Assembly (NCBI GenBank): GCA_039519185.1
Contig: CM076849.1
Location: forward strand, 68,566,784-68,630,783
Direction: 5' to 3'
DNA: 64,000 nucleotides
Source of the DNA: Astragalus membranaceus
Taxonomy: Eukaryota; Streptophyta; Magnoliopsida; Fabales; Fabaceae
This document shows, one piece after another, positions 44,740 through 57,000 of this stretch (within the stretch, counting starts at the first letter, position 1; the number at the start of each line of letters is the position of its first letter). The notes beneath the pieces were generated by a model. That model was not told the origin of the DNA and made no database searches. It saw nothing but the letters and a program-made list of their open reading frames with translations. The position numbers were made by a program, and so were the translations under genes.

Positions 44740-45114
44740 TAACAAAGCAATGAGTTGCCGACTTTATTTTATCACGACACATGACACAATAGAGGCAGAT
44801 GTATGCAGAATAACTCCCATCTTTAGCATGTTTGTTTGAATCAAAGCACGATCTAAGAGCAATTTCCTGGAGAAGACAACTATTTTGGAAGGAGCAAAAC
44901 TCTTCCAAAGGTTATTAAGGAACGGAAGTTTGTGATTCGAAACTTGCATCATCGAAAAAGGGCACATAGAGAGAAAGGAGTAGGTAGAGCCCACTAAAAA
45001 TGTACCACTAGGATCCCTAGTCAAGACCCAACTATCTGGCTCGAAGAACATGAATGAAGAAGCAAGCAAGAGAGTAAGCTTGGCCTTTAGCTCCCTTCCC
45101 AGGAATAGAAACAT
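44740..45114 (-). pseudogene. LINE zf-RVT relic in D4 (best preserved)
   Basis: A minus frame of 116 codons reads DSWVLTRDPSGTF, VGSTYSFLSMCPF, LWKSFAPSKIVVFSRKLLLD and LKMGVILHTSASIVSCVV. The W..DP.G.F..S.Y then LW...APSK..VFSW..L pattern is the zf-RVT signature of plant L1-type elements. It has the longest open frame of the D relics and lacks a complete Cys/His set. Confidence 0.68.
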
Positions 45115-46069
45115 ATATTAAGCAATGGTGTTTAGTTTGTTGGATGTCAAGGAGTAATCATATCGGTCTAAACATTTTAAATTCTTTGAAAGAATCCACA
45201 TTGGGCTTTAAAAAATATTTGCGTGGAATTGGTAGAGTTCTTAAAGAATCAATGATGGGCATTAAGAAACAACCAGCGTGTTATTGGTAGTGTTTTAAAC
45301 ATTTTATATTCTTTAAAGAATCCACATTGTGCCTTTACAAACAACCAGCATGGTATTTTAAGAGTTTTAAAGTTTATTTACATCAGAACTACCGCAATGA
45401 TCGTCTTCTTAAAGTCAGCGTCGAATTTGAGGCATGTAGCGCACTAAAACGAGATATAACAATTTGTTTACAAAACTATCATATTCAATATTACACATGA
45501 GTTTTTTAAGGATTCATTTAGGAAAATTTAGTTTACTGTAAAGATGTACATATACAACAAAATCAAGTTTTACATAACTAGTTTAACAAATTAAAAAATT
45601 CTTAAATCTAAGATTCGGATTGTGATTCAGTTACTAATGTCACTCTACATTGGACTGATGACTAGTTTTCCAAAGTTATCTGTTATTTGAAAACGTCATC
45701 TCAAACATAGTGAGTTATAAAATTCAGTAACATAAAATATAAAACAAATAGTTAATGATGTTTCCAGCCATATATGCAAGACCTGAAAAATCATCCCGGA
45801 AGCTACATAATAGGTGACTCTTTTTGTATTCCAAAAAGGTTTTGAAGAAAACATTTTTCGTACAATCATTGGGTCACCGATTTCGATCATGTGTGCCCTA
45901 ACATGCCCCGGGTCGACCTAATATGGCATAAGCGTCACTCCAAACATGCAAATCACCTTTGTATTTGTCGATGCTATAAGCCATTTATCAACACCTTGGA
46001 ATTTTCATACAATTTATCATAGAATTTCTTAAGTAATATAGTTTAAGAACATCCCTAGTCTTCTACAAC

Positions 46070-46210
46070 TTATACATACATGCATAGCAGGAAGACACAT
46101 AGATTACTTACTCTATAGTGCAGAATTTTTCAGTAGCAATACATATACATACATGCATAGCAGCAAGACACATAGATTACTTACTCTATAATGCCGAATT
46201 TTTCAGTAGC
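46070..46210. repeat. 75-bp tandem duplication in D4
   Basis: The block CATACATGCATAGCAG(G/C)AAGACACATAGATTACTTACTCTATA... to TTTTTCAGTAGCAATACA occurs twice in a row. D1, D2, D3 and D5 have one copy. Confidence 0.8.
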
Positions 46211-46235
46211 AATACACAATATATGGCACTTATTC

Positions 46236-48616
46236 CTCCTTTCTCATTACTCAGGTCTATGTTTCCATCTTTATTTGTACAACATTCTATTGAGCCTTTT
46301 AAGTGTGACATTTGTCAATTTGCTAAGCACCACTGAAGTACTTTTCCCTCTAGTGGTACCAAAAGTGCTGAACCATTTGATCTTATTCATTCTGATGTTT
46401 TGGGGCCTGCCCCTGTCTCTAATATTTCTGGTGCAAGATGGTTTGTGCCTTTTGCCGATGATTTTACTCGAGCAACTTGGTTGTTCTTGATGAAAGATAA
46501 ATCTGAGGTACCCCAATTGTTTATTCCTTTTTATAATATGTTAAAGACTCAATTTGGAAGAGGTATTAAAAAAGTTCGTTCTGATAATGGAAAAGAATAT
46601 GTGAATCACAATCATTCTGATTTGTTCATTAAACAGGGTATCATACATGAACTTACCTGTGTTGACACCCCTCAACAAAATGGGGTTGCTGAAAGAAAAA
46701 ATCGTCATCTTCTTAAAATTGCACGAGCTCTTCTCATCCAAATGTCTGTTCCAAAATCATACCGGGGAGAGGCAGTATTAACTGCTGCCTATTTGATTAA
46801 TCCGATGCCATCTCGTGGTCTAGGTAATGTTAGTCCAATTCAACTTTTGGTCTCACAGTTTCCTTCTATTCCTATCTTGCAGAGCCTTGAGTCTCGGGTA
46901 TTTGGTTGTGTGGCTTTTGTCCACGTTCAGCCACAACACCGAAGTAAGTTGGATTCTCTTGCAGTTCATTGTGTCTTTATAGGTTATACTCCTAACAAGA
47001 AGGGTTACAAGTGTTATCATCCACCAAGTCGTAAGTTCTTTGTTTCGTTGGATGTCACATATCATGAGCATGTCTCCTTTTTCACTCTTCCACAGCTTCA
47101 GGGGGAGAGTGATTCTAATTCCAATTTGGAATCTGAGTCCGAGCTCGAGTTTCTCTTCCTTGGTCCATGGCAACACGAGTCACCAGTTACAGACTGTGTG
47201 TCCTGCTCCTTCTCCTCCTTCCACTTCTCCTAGTTTTGTTCCTAATGTTCCTCCAGTATCTCCCGTGTCTTCTGTTTTGCAGGAAATAATACCTAGTGAG
47301 CCTATACTTACTTATCAGAGAAGAGGAAAACCCGATATGGTCCAGCAACAGCTCCAGCCGCCTGAACCGGAGGTAAGTACTCAAAGTGACTCATCAACTT
47401 CAGATTCTCATATTTCTGATACTGATGACCCTGATACAGATGTTGATATTGTTGACCCTGATGTAGATGACTTACCTATTGCTTGGAGAAAAGGGAAAAG
47501 GTCTTGTGCTAAGTACCCTTTTCTCAATTTGTTTCTTCTAAGAATCTTTCCTTGCAGCATCAAAGTTTTATTGCAGCTATTGACTCTGTAAGAATCCCTA
47601 CATCAGTTCAAGAGGCACTTAAAGATAAAAACTGCGTCCGGGCTATGAATGAAGAGATGAAAGCACTTGAGAAGAATGAAACTTGGAAAATTGTTGAGAA
47701 ACCAAGAGACAAGAAGCCTGTTGGTTGTAGATGGATCTACACAGTCAAGCACAAATCAGATGGTACCCTTGATCGGTACAAGGCAAGACTAGTGGAAAAA
47801 GGATACACTCAAAATTATGGAATTGATTAAGAGGAGACATTTGCTCTTGTGGGAAAAATGAATACTGTTCGTATTTTACTCTCTCTTGCTGCGCACTTTG
47901 GTTGGGATTTACACCAGTTTGATGTTAAGAATGCTTTCTTGCATGACAATTTAGAAGATGAGGTGTACATGGAGATTCCACCAGGATTTGGTCCCACTAA
48001 TGGAACGAATGTGGTTTGCAAACTGAGAAAAGCTTTATATGGACTAAAACAGACTCCTCGGGCCTGGTTTGGGAGGTTTTCAAAGACAATGTTGTACCTT
48101 GGCTATAAGCAAAGCCAGGGAGATCATACACTTTTCTTCAAACATTCACAGGGTGGTAAACTGACAATACTTCTTGTTTATGTTGATGATATTATTGTTG
48201 CAAGGGATGATTTGACCGAAAGGCAACAGCTTAAGGAAAAATTAGCTATAGAATTTGTAATGAAGGACCTTGGGAAACTTAAGTATTTCCTAGGGATTGA
48301 GGTAGCCTACTCCAATGAAGGCATTTTTATTTCTCAAAGAAAATATGTTCTTGACCTTCTGAAAGAAACAGGAAAGCTTGGATGTAAACCTGCAAGTGTC
48401 CCTATTGACCAAAATCACAAACTGAGCACCAAAGAGGAAAGTGCTAAGGTTGACAAAATGCAATCTCAAAGACTAGTGGGGAAGTTGATCTACTTATCCC
48501 ACACTAGACCTGACTTGGCATATGCTGTTAGTGTTGTAAGTCAGTTCATGCATGACCCAAGAGTAAGACAACTTCAAGCAGTAGACCGTGTTCTGCAATA
48601 TCTCAAAGCCACTTGG
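46236..48616 (+). pseudogene. Ty1/Copia pol (integrase and reverse transcriptase), truncated and mutated
   Basis: Starts inside the pre-integrase knuckle (FKCDICQFAKHH). The integrase core follows (HSDVLGPAP, FADDFTRATW, RSDNGKEYVNH, TPQQNGVAERKNRHLL), then a Ser/Pro/Asp-rich linker and the RT. RT motifs are KNETWKIVEKP, FDVKNAFLH, LYGLKQTPRAWF and the catalytic VYVDDIIV. It ends in HTRPDLAYAVSVVSQFMHDP and LQYLKATW near 48616, at the start of RNase H. Breaks are TGA at 46334-46336 (CGA to TGA would explain it), frameshifts near 47170-47235 and 47530-47560, and TAA at 47828-47830 (Tyr expected). LTRs and gag are missing. An Athila-like LTR interrupts it on the right. Confidence 0.9.
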
Positions 48617-49568
48617 TGTGTGAAAAAGATGTGCAAGTATACACAGTCACAAACAAGTAATATAGTGATGAGAAAAGTCGAGCCCAAAGGGATTGGTTAA
48701 ACTTTTGTATGTTTAGAAAGCATATAAATTAGTGCAGCTACACTACTCACAATTTTGGGTGTTTAATGTTTATGAAAACATAATGTAAATGTGCAGAAAA
48801 ATATGGAGGAAATCAGTTGAGAATGATAGGCCTAGCAGTGCAGATGCACTGATTCCTTCTACGTAACTAACTTGATGAAGAAGTGAAAGAAGGAGTTGTC
48901 AATTCCTTCCTTACCTTCTTGCCAACTAACTACTAACTTAAAAATATAAAAAGAAATAAAATACAAGAAAGTAAGCTATCTTATTGTATATGAAATGGAT
49001 TGCGAATTAGATTGTTTTCGAGTGAGAAGTGGAAGCCTTTATATAGCCTTGGAGCTTTCCTTCAAGTGAGGGTTTCCTTGGAGATCAAGTTAACCTAGAG
49101 GGGTTAACCATGGTTACTTTTCAGAACATGTTTGCTGGGAATTGAATCCAACACTCCACCTTAAAGAGGGGTCCAATCGTGGAGGGTCATATGTCCTTTC
49201 GCAAGTGGGCATGTGCCTCCATGTGACTTGTGACTAAGCATGATATCATAGAGGTGTTTATTCATTGGTATGAATTGAGATGCTTCCAATGTGGGCTTAT
49301 CCGTCTTGGTGCAGAAAGGTGGAAATGCTTCTAGTGCAGATGCACTGTGTTTTTCCTGGTGCTGAAGCATCAACTGCCGATGCACTGAACAAATATATCA
49401 AACATACCAATATACATACAAAACGCTTAAATCATTGCATAACCCTCTTTGAAATTTAGAATGTTGTTATCTTACTTATACTACTATATTTAACACGTAT
49501 TACACTTGATTTAAAGTAATTAGTTATGTTTAGATGCATAAATAACTCTATATAAAATAGAGTTATCA
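48617..49568 (-). repeat. Athila-like Gypsy 3' LTR
   Basis: In minus sense it begins TGATAACTCTATTTTATATAG (at 49568), directly after a polypurine tract AAGTTTGGGGGTG (about 49567-49580). It ends ...CTTTTTCACACA at about 48617. The left edge is placed where Copia homology stops and could be 48619. It contains AGTGCAGATGCACT at 48837-48850 and 49333-49346. The rest of the LTR has no gene. Confidence 0.7.
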
Positions 49569-51073
49569 CACCCCCAAACTTAAACCATTGCTTGTCCTCA
49601 AGTAATGACAAAAAGAAAACACAAATATGACTTTCATATTTTAAGAAGAACAGATCAGCTCATATCTTTTCAGAGAATGATTTTTTTCTTTTGCAATGAA
49701 CCTCATTTTCAGAACATTTTGTCTTGGTGCATTTGAATTCCCAAACACCCAAAAGTTATTAAAACTAATTTATGTGAGTGTGTGCCCCACTCAGAATCAA
49801 TCAGTTCCAAAACTAAGTAAAAAGTTTCTCTTAGCCTTTGGAAAATTTTAGATCACGTTTAGTCAAAGCAAAAAGTGTTTCATAATATAGACTAGACTAA
49901 CAACATCTTCAAGACTTGGGGGGCTTTAAGCACAACTAAGGACTTTAGTTGAGTATTTCAAAACTGTTGAGTCAATGTACTATCTTTATTTTTTGTGGTT
50001 CTTTTCTTGGTGCAGATGCACCTAGGTGCAGGTGCACTGGGTATTTTTGTGAAGTGCAGATGCACTGAACATTTTTGTAACGATGCAAGTGCATTAAGTG
50101 CAGCTGCACTTGATACTACATTTCAAGATTTGTAGCATATATTTCCCTCCTCACTGACCTCCTTATGCATACTTTTTTTCTTTGGTTTGATTTTCTTTTC
50201 TTCTTTTTCTTTCTTTTCTTTTGCATTTTTTATGCTTTTTTTTTCTTTCAAACCAAATGTACTATTAGAACAGGTTCAGTTAATGACTTAGGAAAATATA
50301 GCTAGTTATAACATTTTGAACTCTTTTGTAGTGATTTTGGGAACCTATTTGTATTGACTATTCTAAGTTTCTCATACTCAGCCTTAGTATTCATGGAAAC
50401 TCCCTCAAACTTAATTCTTTATGCTTTTCTATATTTTTAGTAAAAATTTAGCTTTGACCTTGGCTTTCTCAAAATCCCTCTTGCATCAAATAGCTCTTTA
50501 AATAGCAATGTTCTTTTCAAAACTCAGTTTTGATGTGTCAAAGTAATAAAAAAATTGGTCATTTGAGGAAAAAAATGCTTCTTTTCTTTTTCTTCCTTTC
50601 ATCATTAAAAATCAGTTCAAAGAATGCATTTGGCTAAGTTTGTGAAAAAGAATCAAGCTGATCATGCTTCAAAAACTATCAAATCCTATTTTGAACATAG
50701 AAACAATTTTTATGCACCTCAAACTAAAGTTTATGCAACTAATGTTTTTGTAAAACAGTTTTCTGAATTTTCAAAAGAATCTTTGTTGATTGCATCATTT
50801 TTAAAATTTTGAAATTAACTACTCACATATAGGCAAACAACAGAAACCAGACATACATAATTATTAAAACACACAAGCACATGCATATAGTTTTTAAAGT
50901 GATTCTCCCCCCAACTTAAAGTTGAGCAGTGTCCTCACTGCTCCAAGTTGAGTCCAAAAAGTAATTGTGTTCAAAATGGGGAGAGGGGTTAGTACATGTG
51001 GGATAGCAAAACATATAAGTAATAAACTAAAGTATTTAAGCATAATAGATAAAAACAAACAACATTTAAAGTT
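49569..51073 (-). other. Athila-like element 3' untranslated region, no gene
   Basis: The region between the env-like frame and the polypurine tract is AT-rich, with a long TTTTCTTT-type pyrimidine run at 50160-50260. GTGCA-GATGCAC-type words lie at 50009-50022, 50024-50038, 50053-50066 and 50095-50110. No coding domain was found. Confidence 0.65.
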
Positions 51074-53321
51074 TTACGCTTTCTTTGGGCCACCTCTTAG
51101 TCTTGTGCTTGACCTTACAGCTGCATGTTTTATTTTCTGTTTCTTGACTTTTGGTTTGAGTGCAGCTGTAGGTGGTGCAGATGCACCAGGCTCTTCTGTT
51201 GGTGATTTTGCAGGTGCAGATGCACCAGGTGCATCCGCACTGACTTGTTCAGCAGCTGTTGTATCCTCTGTTTGTTGTTCTAGTGGTTGCTCTCCAACTG
51301 CAACCTCAGCTTCTTTGGGTTGTTCTTTCTCCTTTGGTGGGCACTCCTTAGTTGCTTTCTCCTTTTCAGAATCTTCTCCTTGTTTTTTGCGTTGTTCTGC
51401 ACCTTCCAGTCCTTGAATCTCCTTCACACTGGTTTCAACAGCTTTCTTGAAAAAGTTCTGGGTGTTGCCCAGTTCTTCTCCTTTCTTCTGTGCCAGCTCT
51501 TCCAGTACTAGTTTGACAGTGTCCTCTTTGTTCTTTGGTATTATTGTCAGAACTGGAGTATCTTGAGGAGCATCTGCACTAGGTGTAGAAGCATCTGTTG
51601 ATGGTTGATCTGAATCTTCTTCTCCTTCTTCAGAACTTGTTTTTCCTTCTTCTTCAAGGGTATCTTCCTGAATAACCTGCAAAGACTGTTTCTGAAAAAC
51701 AATGTTAGGGGTTTGATGGATTTGCTTAGTGATTTGTGGTGGACTTTTCTCTTGTGAAGGGATGGGTGATGGTTGTTTGGTTGGTTCTTTTTCAGGTTGA
51801 TTTTCTTGGGTGGTGGGTGGTAGTGGTGATGACTGTGCAGTGGGTGATGGTGATTTAGAGGGTGGTGGTGTAGGTGTCTTTCCTGTGGATGGTGATGTTG
51901 ATTTTTATGCTTGTGGATGAGTTGGTGGGGTAATTTGGGTGAGTACTGGTTCTGTTTGGGATCTAGCCTCATATTTCTTTCTTACTATCTCCTCCATGCT
52001 CAAATTCTGATCTTCTTCATCCCCATTCATGCCATTACTATCAGTGGTAGTATCATCATCATCCTCATCTTCATTCCTCTCCATTTGCTTCACCATTTTG
52101 GTTAATGTTTCATCCTCTTCAGTTTCAGATAACTCTTCACTCAATAACTCCTCCTCTTCTTCCTCATTCTTTTTCTTCTTCCATTTTTGTTTCCTTTTTG
52201 TCTCCCTCTTCCTTTTTTGGACCTTTTTCTTCTTGATCTCTTTTTCACTTTCCTCCTTCTCTTCCTCCTCTTTTTCTTCTTTCTCTTCCTCTTCTTCCTC
52301 TTCTTCCTCATTCTGAAAAACCCATGCTGGAAACACTAGGGTTTCTAATTGAGTTGGTACCTGTGACATCTCCATCAACCTAAGTTGAAGCCATTCATGC
52401 TGCTCCTGCTGGAACTTCCAAACTGCCTGGTGCTTATGCAGTATGTGCTCCTGCACCAGGTTAGTTGGTTCAGCCTTTATTTTTGTTCTTTCTTTCATTT
52501 CAGCAGATAATGGGCCTAGAGGGTACTTCCTCTGTTGATGCTCATCAGTACTAATTTCTACCCCTTTTTTCATGCATAGCTCAGTGATCAAGCATGGAAA
52601 AAATAGAAATCCTTCTGTTTTAGTTGCACAAGCTAAAATTTCCTTGTTAATGATTATTCCTATGTCCACATTGTCCTTGGTTAAGATTGCATCCAAGAGG
52701 ATCAATCTATCCTTCGAGAGTGTGTATGTGTGTGATGTAGGGAAGATTGAGCAATCAATAAACAGGTACCAATTGCCTAACTCAAGAATAATGAATCTAT
52801 TCTTAAGCTTGAATTCAGTGTTGGTAACCTTATCCCATTTTGAGTTTTTTTACAGTAATTCTAGACCTTACTCTTTCCATTTTTTTTCCATAATTTTCTA
52901 CTTTTTCCTCCAAATCAGAACCAGAGTAGACTAGGTTGTAATGGTTATTAATTCGATCAGCATCAAAATAAACCTTTTTTCCTCTAATTACAGAATGGTC
53001 CTGAATTTTACCTTTCTTGTTGTCCTGAATTCCAGAATAGAATTCTCTCACCACTTGTTCCAAGTAGAAGGCTCCGTGTTGCACAAATAGGTCCCAATGA
53101 AGACTTGAAATTGTTGACATGAAGCTTGGATGTGCTTTCATCAAACTGTAGCCTCTTTCAGGAAGAAATTTCATTTCCTAGAAATGCGCATGATCAGCAT
53201 CAATGGGTACTGGAATAGATGCAATTGCACCATTTTTCTTCTTTTGGATCTTCTTCGATGTTGATCCTGTACTTGTGGTGTTCTTTCCTGAGGTTTTTAT
53301 GGCACTTTGTTTGCGAACCAT
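51074..53321 (-). pseudogene. Athila-like third ORF (Transposase_32 'putative plant transposon protein'), broken
   Basis: Read on the minus strand from ATG 53321, downstream of integrase, in the position of the env-like ORF of Athila elements. The N-terminal globular part (FLPERGYSLMK, WDLFVQHGAFYLEQVVREFY, RGKKVYFDADRIN, IINKEILACATK, FFPCLITELCMKKG) matches a domain known from legume transposon proteins (PF20167 by recollection). A Glu/Lys-rich stretch follows, then a Pro/Gln-rich tail with ADAPGASAP repeats. Breaks are TAG at 53178-53180, a one-base shift in a run of A near 52845-52855, and a stop at 51905-51907 after which the same frame resumes. The true function of this ORF family is unknown. 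Poly-Ser plus-strand frames here are its shadows. Confidence 0.75.
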
Positions 53322-53911
53322 TTTGAACTAGTTTGTAGGGAAATTTGAAAAAAATTGTGAGAGGTTGAAGATGGGTGTTACAGAAATTTGGGAAATTGTG
53401 GGAGAGAGAAAGTAATTGGAGAAGTTTACGGTTTTGAGAGAGAGATGGTAACTGTGGGTGAAATAACGGTAGCCATGGGGAGTTGGGTCAGTTTAAAGAG
53501 GTGAATGAGTTAGTGGTTGGTTGATTTGATGGGTGGAGTAGCCGTTAGGGGTATGTGGGGTTGCATGCACTAAGACACGTGGGAGTCTAGGTGGGACAAC
53601 TCAACATCTCAGCCACTAATCATGTTTTAAACGTTGTTCTGCTGGAATTTTTTGGAAGTTTTTCACCCAAGTGAAATTTTTGAATTTCTGGTGCAGGAGC
53701 ACTTGAGGAATGAGAAGTGCAGATGCACTAAAACCTGTGTTCCTACAAAACATTTGAAAACATCAAATTGAAAAAATAGCAAAATTAATATTTTAATAAT
53801 ATGGGTTGCCTTCCATAAGCGCTTGTTTTAAGAGTCTTTCAGCCTGACTATCTCCTTATCTTAGAGATTTTGAAGATGGGTGGTGAATTTATCCTTCACC
53901 ACATGCTCACC
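53322..53911 (-). other. Athila spacer between integrase and third ORF, no gene
   Basis: A non-coding interval typical of Athila-type elements. It contains AGTGCAGATGCACT at 53716-53729. Its sequence just upstream of the ORF is rich in AG-type runs. Confidence 0.6.
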
Positions 53912-54193
53912 CTAGTACATTTTTACTCTTTGGCCATTTACCTTGAAAGCGGTATTTGTGGATGCATCATAAAGATCAACTGCACCATGGGGGTAAATTT
54001 TGACTAATTGAAATGGTCCTGACCACCTGGATTTAAGCTTTCCAGGGAACAATTTCAACCTAAAATTATATAACAAGACCATTCCTCCTTCTCTAAGTTC
54101 TCTCTTTTGGATTTTTTTGTCATGCCATGCTTTGGTTTTTGCTTTGTAAATTTCTGCATTCTCATAAGAGAATTGCATGCATTCTTCTAATTC
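53912..54193 (-). pseudogene. Athila-like integrase C-terminal end (5'-truncated pol)
   Basis: The minus frame reads YENAEIYKAKTKAWHDKKI, FRLKLFPGKLKSRWSGPFQL, HGAVDLYDA and FKVNGQRVKMY. This is the GPF/Y-like C-terminus of a Ty3/Gypsy integrase of the Athila type. The upstream part of pol is missing because the sequence changes to D5 at about 54195, with no terminal repeat. The junction therefore reflects a deletion or rearrangement rather than clean insertion. Confidence 0.85.
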
Positions 54194-54195
54194 AT

Positions 54196-57000
54196 TTGTG
54201 ATTCGAAACTTGCATCATCGAAAAAGGGCACATAGAGAGAAAGGAGTAGGTAGAGCCCACTAAAAAACTACCACTTGGATCCCTGGTCTAGACAGGCTCG
54301 AAGGACAAGGATGAAGAAGCAAACAAGAGAGTAAGCTTAGCCTTTAGCTCCCTCCCACGAATAGAAACATATATTAAGCAATGGTGTTTAGTTTGTTGGA
54401 TGTCAAGGAGTAATCATACCAGTCCAAACATTTTTAAAATCTTTGAAAGAATCCACATTAGGCTATAAAAAATATTTGCATGGAATTTGTAGAGTTCTGA
54501 AAGAATCAATGTTGGGCATTAAGAAACAACCAACGTGGTATTGGTAGTGTTCTAAACATTTTAAATTCTTTAAAGAATCCACATTGTGCCTTTACAAACA
54601 ACCAATGTGGTATTTTAGGAGTGTTAAAGTTTATTTACATCAGAACTACCCCAACGATCGTCTTCTTAAAATCGGCGTTGAATTTGAGGCGTGTAGTGCA
54701 CTAAAATGAGATATAACAATTTGTTTACAAAACTATAATATTCAATATTACACATGAGTTTTTTAAGGATTCATTTAGGAAAATTAGTTTACCGTAAAGA
54801 TGTACATATACAACAAAATCAAGTTTTACATAACTAGTTTAACAAATTAAAAAATTCTTAAATCTAAGATTCTGATTGTGATATTCAGTTACTAATGTCA
54901 CTCTACATTGGGCTGATAACTAGTTTTCTAATGTTATCTGTTAATTGAAAACGTCACCTCAAACATAGTGAATTATAAAATTCAGTAACATAAAATATTA
55001 AATAAACAGTTAATGATTTTTCCAGGCATATATGCAAGATATGAAAAATCATCTCGGAAGCTATATAATAGGTGACATTTTTGTATTCCGAAAAGGTTTT
55101 TACGAAAACTTTTTTTGTACAATCACTGGGGTCACCGATTTCGGTTAGGTGTGTCTAATATGGCACAAGCGTCACTCTGAATATGCAAATCACCTTTGTA
55201 TTTGTCAAAGCTAAGTCATTTATCAACACCTTTGAATTATCATATAATTTATCATAGTATTTTTTTTAGATAAGCAAATGTATTAATGGGTGCCCAAGGG
55301 GTGCACCAACCCCTTACACCTAGGGGCCTCATTAAAACCTCTGAGGGCCAAAACCCAATGGGAAAAAGACCCAAGGAGGGAAAAAGAGTACCCCCGACTA
55401 CATTGTTCAATACAAAATAGTCGTTCGATAACAAAACGAAACTCCAAAGAAAGTAGACATCCCATCGGACAACTATACCAACTCCGACCACCCATCCCCA
55501 CAAGCTCTCATTTGCCTAGCCTTGAACCAAGCCCAAGCGCAATCCTTTATACCTGAAATCAATCCCGGAATTGTAGCAGCCTCCCCTTTAAAAATTACCT
55601 TATTTCTTGTCAATCAAATATTCCAAATTACCGCCAGCCATATAAAATGTTTAACTCGCTTTTGTTTCTTCTCTTTAATCAGCTTCCCGAATGCCATAAA
55701 ATGAGCCTGAGTATCCTCCTCTTCCACAAAAGGAAAGGCCAGTCAACCACATACATGCTGCCATATCATTTTTGCGACTCTGCAATTCCGAAAAATATGT
55801 TTAATACACTTATCTTCGTTTAAGAAAAATAGAATTTCTTAAGTAATGTAGTTTAAGAACATCTCTAGTCTTCTACAACTTATACATACATGCATTGCAG
55901 GAAGACACGTAGATTACTTACTCTATATAGTGCAGAATTTTTCAGTAGCAATGCACAATATATGGAACTTATTCCAACTAACTAAACATGATTTTAGGAA
56001 ATTCTAAAAGAAATCCTAGAAAAAATAAATCATTTCTCCAATAACCACATCCACATATCTCAAAACTGAAATTCTCAAGCAAAAATTAAACCTTATATCT
56101 TGCATGCATATTCACCATTCATTTATCCAAAGAAAATCATGTAGGAATTTCTTATTACTCAACATAGAAAATAAATCAAATCCCAAAGCACGGACACCTA
56201 AGAGAGGTTTTTAAGGGGTTTATTTACATTAGAAATTTAGGAGAGGAGTTGGAATTCTCAATATTGCTCTGGTTCCTATCTAGCTCCTAAATAAGAACCC
56301 TAACTTCTACCAACCAAGATCCTTCCATAGCTATCATTATTCCATTTTCCTTCTTCTCTTCAGCCAGCTGTGGAAATGTTAAAATGGATGAGAGTTGATT
56401 TTCTTCTTTATTTTGTTGATGGGGAAGAGAGCTTGTACTCCATTCCCCCTTCTCCTCTCACAACCTCACTCTACTATCTCTCTGTTCTTCCTCTTTTTTA
56501 TTCCTTTTTTTGGCTAGTAATAAAATGAAAAATGAGAGAAGGGCTGCATGTTTCTCTATATTTAGGTTGGGTGAAGAAATAAATTAGAGATTGTGGGCCT
56601 TCCCGAATTCTGGGGGTTTAGTAGAGAAATCCCGAGTTCGGCCTTCCCTCTATTACTTAACCCTCTTATTCTAATCCCATAATTAGGAGAATCTTGGACG
56701 ACGCAGCAACAAGAACCACCGCCACAACAACAACCAATCGAAGCTCGGACGCAGTGGCAAACGTCCAGTTGTCCTCCATGGTGGCCACAACAACAAATCA
56801 ACTCTCCGATGCAGCAACAACAAATCGACTTTTCCAATGTCATATTATTGTTCATAAATATAAGACGTTGCTTTGTTTTAAACTGCTGATTCTGTTAGTA
56901 GTAAATTTTGAAACTTTTGTTTGATTGATTAAATGGATGAAAGGATAATTTCTTTATAGCCTCAAACGCACCCTCTATATCCTCATGCATCAGTGGCAGT
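54196..57000. repeat. D5: downstream segment of a PME unit whose gene is missing
   Basis: It begins within the zf-RVT relic (GATTCGAAACTTGCATCATCG, as in D4) and continues like D3. The array of about 85-bp repeats is at 54430-54625, a LINE insertion is at 55258-55830, and the CAACAACAA-rich stretch is near 56695-56825. It is closest to D3, sharing the LINE and many single-base features. No PME sequence lies between D4 and D5. Confidence 0.82.
55258..55830 (-). mobile_element. LINE (L1-type) 3' end in D5
   Basis: Nearly identical to the insertion at 38346-38915, with the same truncation point, the same poly-A end (CTTATCTAAAAAAA in minus sense) and the same target site. It was therefore inherited by duplication, not by a second insertion. 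Confidence 0.85.

Larger units (their letters stand above)
44640..46235. repeat. D4: downstream segment of the PME3 unit, cut off at 46235
   Basis: Homologous to D1-D3. The zf-RVT relic is at 44740-45114 (minus), the array of about 85-bp repeats at 45170-45370, and the LINE site is empty (46013-46030). A local tandem duplication of about 75 bp lies at 46070-46210. D homology ends after GGCACTTATTCC at about 46235, where Copia pol begins, so the rest of D4 is missing. Confidence 0.8.

Noticed and set aside
52029..52316. Poly-serine/phenylalanine plus-strand frame
   Set aside because: It is the reverse of the Glu/Lys-rich part of the Athila third ORF on the minus strand, so it is a shadow.
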